Origin: Candidatus Woesearchaeota archaeon
GTDB taxonomy: Archaea > Nanobdellota > Nanobdellia > Woesearchaeales > WJKV01
Length of the DNA: 5,760 nt
Assembly (NCBI GenBank): GCA_019322855.1
Contig: JAHWIA010000056.1
Coordinates: 1-5,760, forward strand
Reading direction: 5' to 3'
The notes beneath the pieces are model-generated. The model was not told the origin of the DNA. It made no database searches and saw only the letters and a program-made list of their open reading frames with translations. The translations under genes were made by a program, and so were the position numbers. Shown here piece after piece: positions 4,831 to 5,760 of this stretch. The number at the start of each line of letters is the position of its first letter. The stretch's first letter is position 1.

Positions 4831-5760
4831 ATGAGACGGACAAATACTTGCGGGGAACTTACAAAAAAGGACATTGGAAAAGACGTAGTCCTGCAAGGCT
4901 GGGTGCATAAAAGAAGAGACCACGGCGGAATCATTTTCATAGATCTTAGAGACAGGTATGGATTAACGCAAGTGGTATTTGATCCGCAGCATGACAAAGA
5001 TTCGCACGATAATGCAGACAAGGTCAGGCGTGAGTTTGTCATTGAAATAGAAGGCAAAGTAAGGCCAAGGCCTGCAGACATGATCAATACTAAACTAAAC
5101 ACAGGCGAGATAGAAGTGATCTGCGACAAGATCAAGATCTTGTGCAAGGCAGAAACCCCCCCAATAGAAGTCAATGACATGAAAGTTGCATCTGAAGATC
5201 TGAGGATGCGTTATCGTTATCTCGACCTTAGACGGCCGCAGATGCAGAAACATCTTCTTGTAAGGCACAAGGCTGCACAGGCTGCGCGCAAATTTCTGTC
5301 AGAGCAAGGTTTCTTGGAGATCACAACACCGTTGCTTGTCAAGAGCACGCCAGAAGGTGCAAGAGACTATATTGTTCCGAGCAGAGTAAATCCTGGAATG
5401 TTCTACGCGCTTCCGCAAAGTCCGCAATTGTACAAGCAGATCTTGATGGCGAGCGGATTCGACAGGTATTTCCAGATGCCGATCTGTCTTCGAGACGAAG
5501 ACCTGAGAGCAGACAGACAGCCAGAGCATATGCAGATAGATCTTGAGATGAGTTTTGTAGAGTTGGAAGATCTTTTTGAGATTATAGAAGGAGTCATGAA
5601 AACTATTTTCAAGGACGCAGCAGGAATCAATATCAAGCTGCCTTTTCCGAGACTATCCTATGCAGAAGCAATGGACAAGTATGGCACAGACAAGCCAGAC
5701 CTCAGGTTCGGGATGGAACTGATAGACATCACTTCGATAATGAAAGACGGAGATTTTGAA
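4831..5760 (+). CDS. aspS: Aspartyl-tRNA synthetase, bacterial type, N-terminal 310 residues (runs off right edge)
   Basis: AspRS attaches aspartate to tRNA. The visible part holds the N-terminal OB-fold anticodon-binding domain (about 1-105, including VLQGWVHKRRDHGGIIFIDL at 20-39), the linker RMRYRYLDLRRP (125-136) and the class II catalytic core. Core landmarks are motif 1 (FLEITTPLLVKSTPEGARDY, 161-180), the Asp-pocket stretch QSPQLYKQ (196-203) with Lys202, and motif 2 with RDEDLRADRQPEHMQID (221-237). AMDKYGTDKPDLRF (280-293) marks the point where the bacterial GAD insertion normally begins. These sequences and their order are those of the roughly 590-aa bacterial AspRS, not the roughly 430-aa archaeal form, so about half the gene is missing. 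His31 is the residue found in tRNA-nondiscriminating bacterial AspRS, where discriminating enzymes such as that of E. coli have Leu. The start is the first in-frame ATG and gives the expected N-terminus. Confidence 0.95.
   Translation, partial: MRRTNTCGELTKKDIGKDVVLQGWVHKRRDHGGIIFIDLRDRYGLTQVVFDPQHDKDSHDNADKVRREFVIEIEGKVRPRPADMINTKLNTGEIEVICDKIKILCKAETPPIEVNDMKVASEDLRMRYRYLDLRRPQMQKHLLVRHKAAQAARKFLSEQGFLEITTPLLVKSTPEGARDYIVPSRVNPGMFYALPQSPQLYKQILMASGFDRYFQMPICLRDEDLRADRQPEHMQIDLEMSFVELEDLFEIIEGVMKTIFKDAAGINIKLPFPRLSYAEAMDKYGTDKPDLRFGMELIDITSIMKDGDFE

Noticed and set aside
5156..5162. Run of seven C as a possible frameshift site in aspS
   Set aside because: The frame stays open and the protein matches AspRS on both sides of the run (KAETPPIEV), so there is no sign of a shift or sequencing error.
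4695..5180. 161-aa open frame on the minus strand
   Set aside because: It spans the aspS promoter and the aspS anticodon-binding domain in antisense, with no initiation signal and no recognisable domain.

Overview
The window reads as archaeal, most likely from the DPANN side (Woesearchaeota/Pacearchaeota-like). That placement is inferred from gene style, not from a search. The reasons are archaeal TATA boxes about 25-30 nt before the start codons of first genes, apparently leaderless first genes, good Shine-Dalgarno (SD) sites before operon-internal genes, a translin/TRAX-family protein, and small multi-pass membrane proteins of a kind I associate with such genomes. The sequence is moderately AT-rich and uses many AGA/AGG arginine codons.

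Layout. Positions 1-1493, minus strand: three tandem paralogous membrane proteins of unknown function. The gene leaving the window at its left edge has 57 N-terminal codons visible (TTG start at 172). The second (266-934) and third (942-1493) form a two-gene unit with a 7-nt gap. The third and the leftmost paralog each have a promoter carrying the same 13-bp box, AGAAACATTTATA.

Positions 1494-1587: a compact divergent promoter region with one TATA box per direction.

Positions 1588-4747, plus strand: a tight four-gene operon of translin/TRAX-like protein, gatC, gatA and an M29-type aminopeptidase. The junctions are a 2-nt gap, a 4-nt gap and a 14-nt overlap. A possible hairpin follows.

Positions 4831-5760 and beyond, plus strand: aspS, with its own TATA box and little or no leader. 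The visible 310 residues are of the bacterial AspRS type, not the shorter archaeal/eukaryotic type.

How the genes fit together. GatC and GatA are two subunits of the tRNA-dependent amidotransferase (GatB is not in the window). The adjacent AspRS carries His31, the residue linked to relaxed tRNA specificity in bacterial AspRS. Together they suggest that Asn-tRNA(Asn) is made indirectly: AspRS charges tRNA(Asn) with Asp, and GatCAB then amidates it. The translin-like protein, with its TRAX-type acidic residues intact, may add an RNA-processing role to this tRNA-centred operon. The most open question is the tandem membrane-protein family. I see no RNA gene, CRISPR array, insertion sequence or mobile element.
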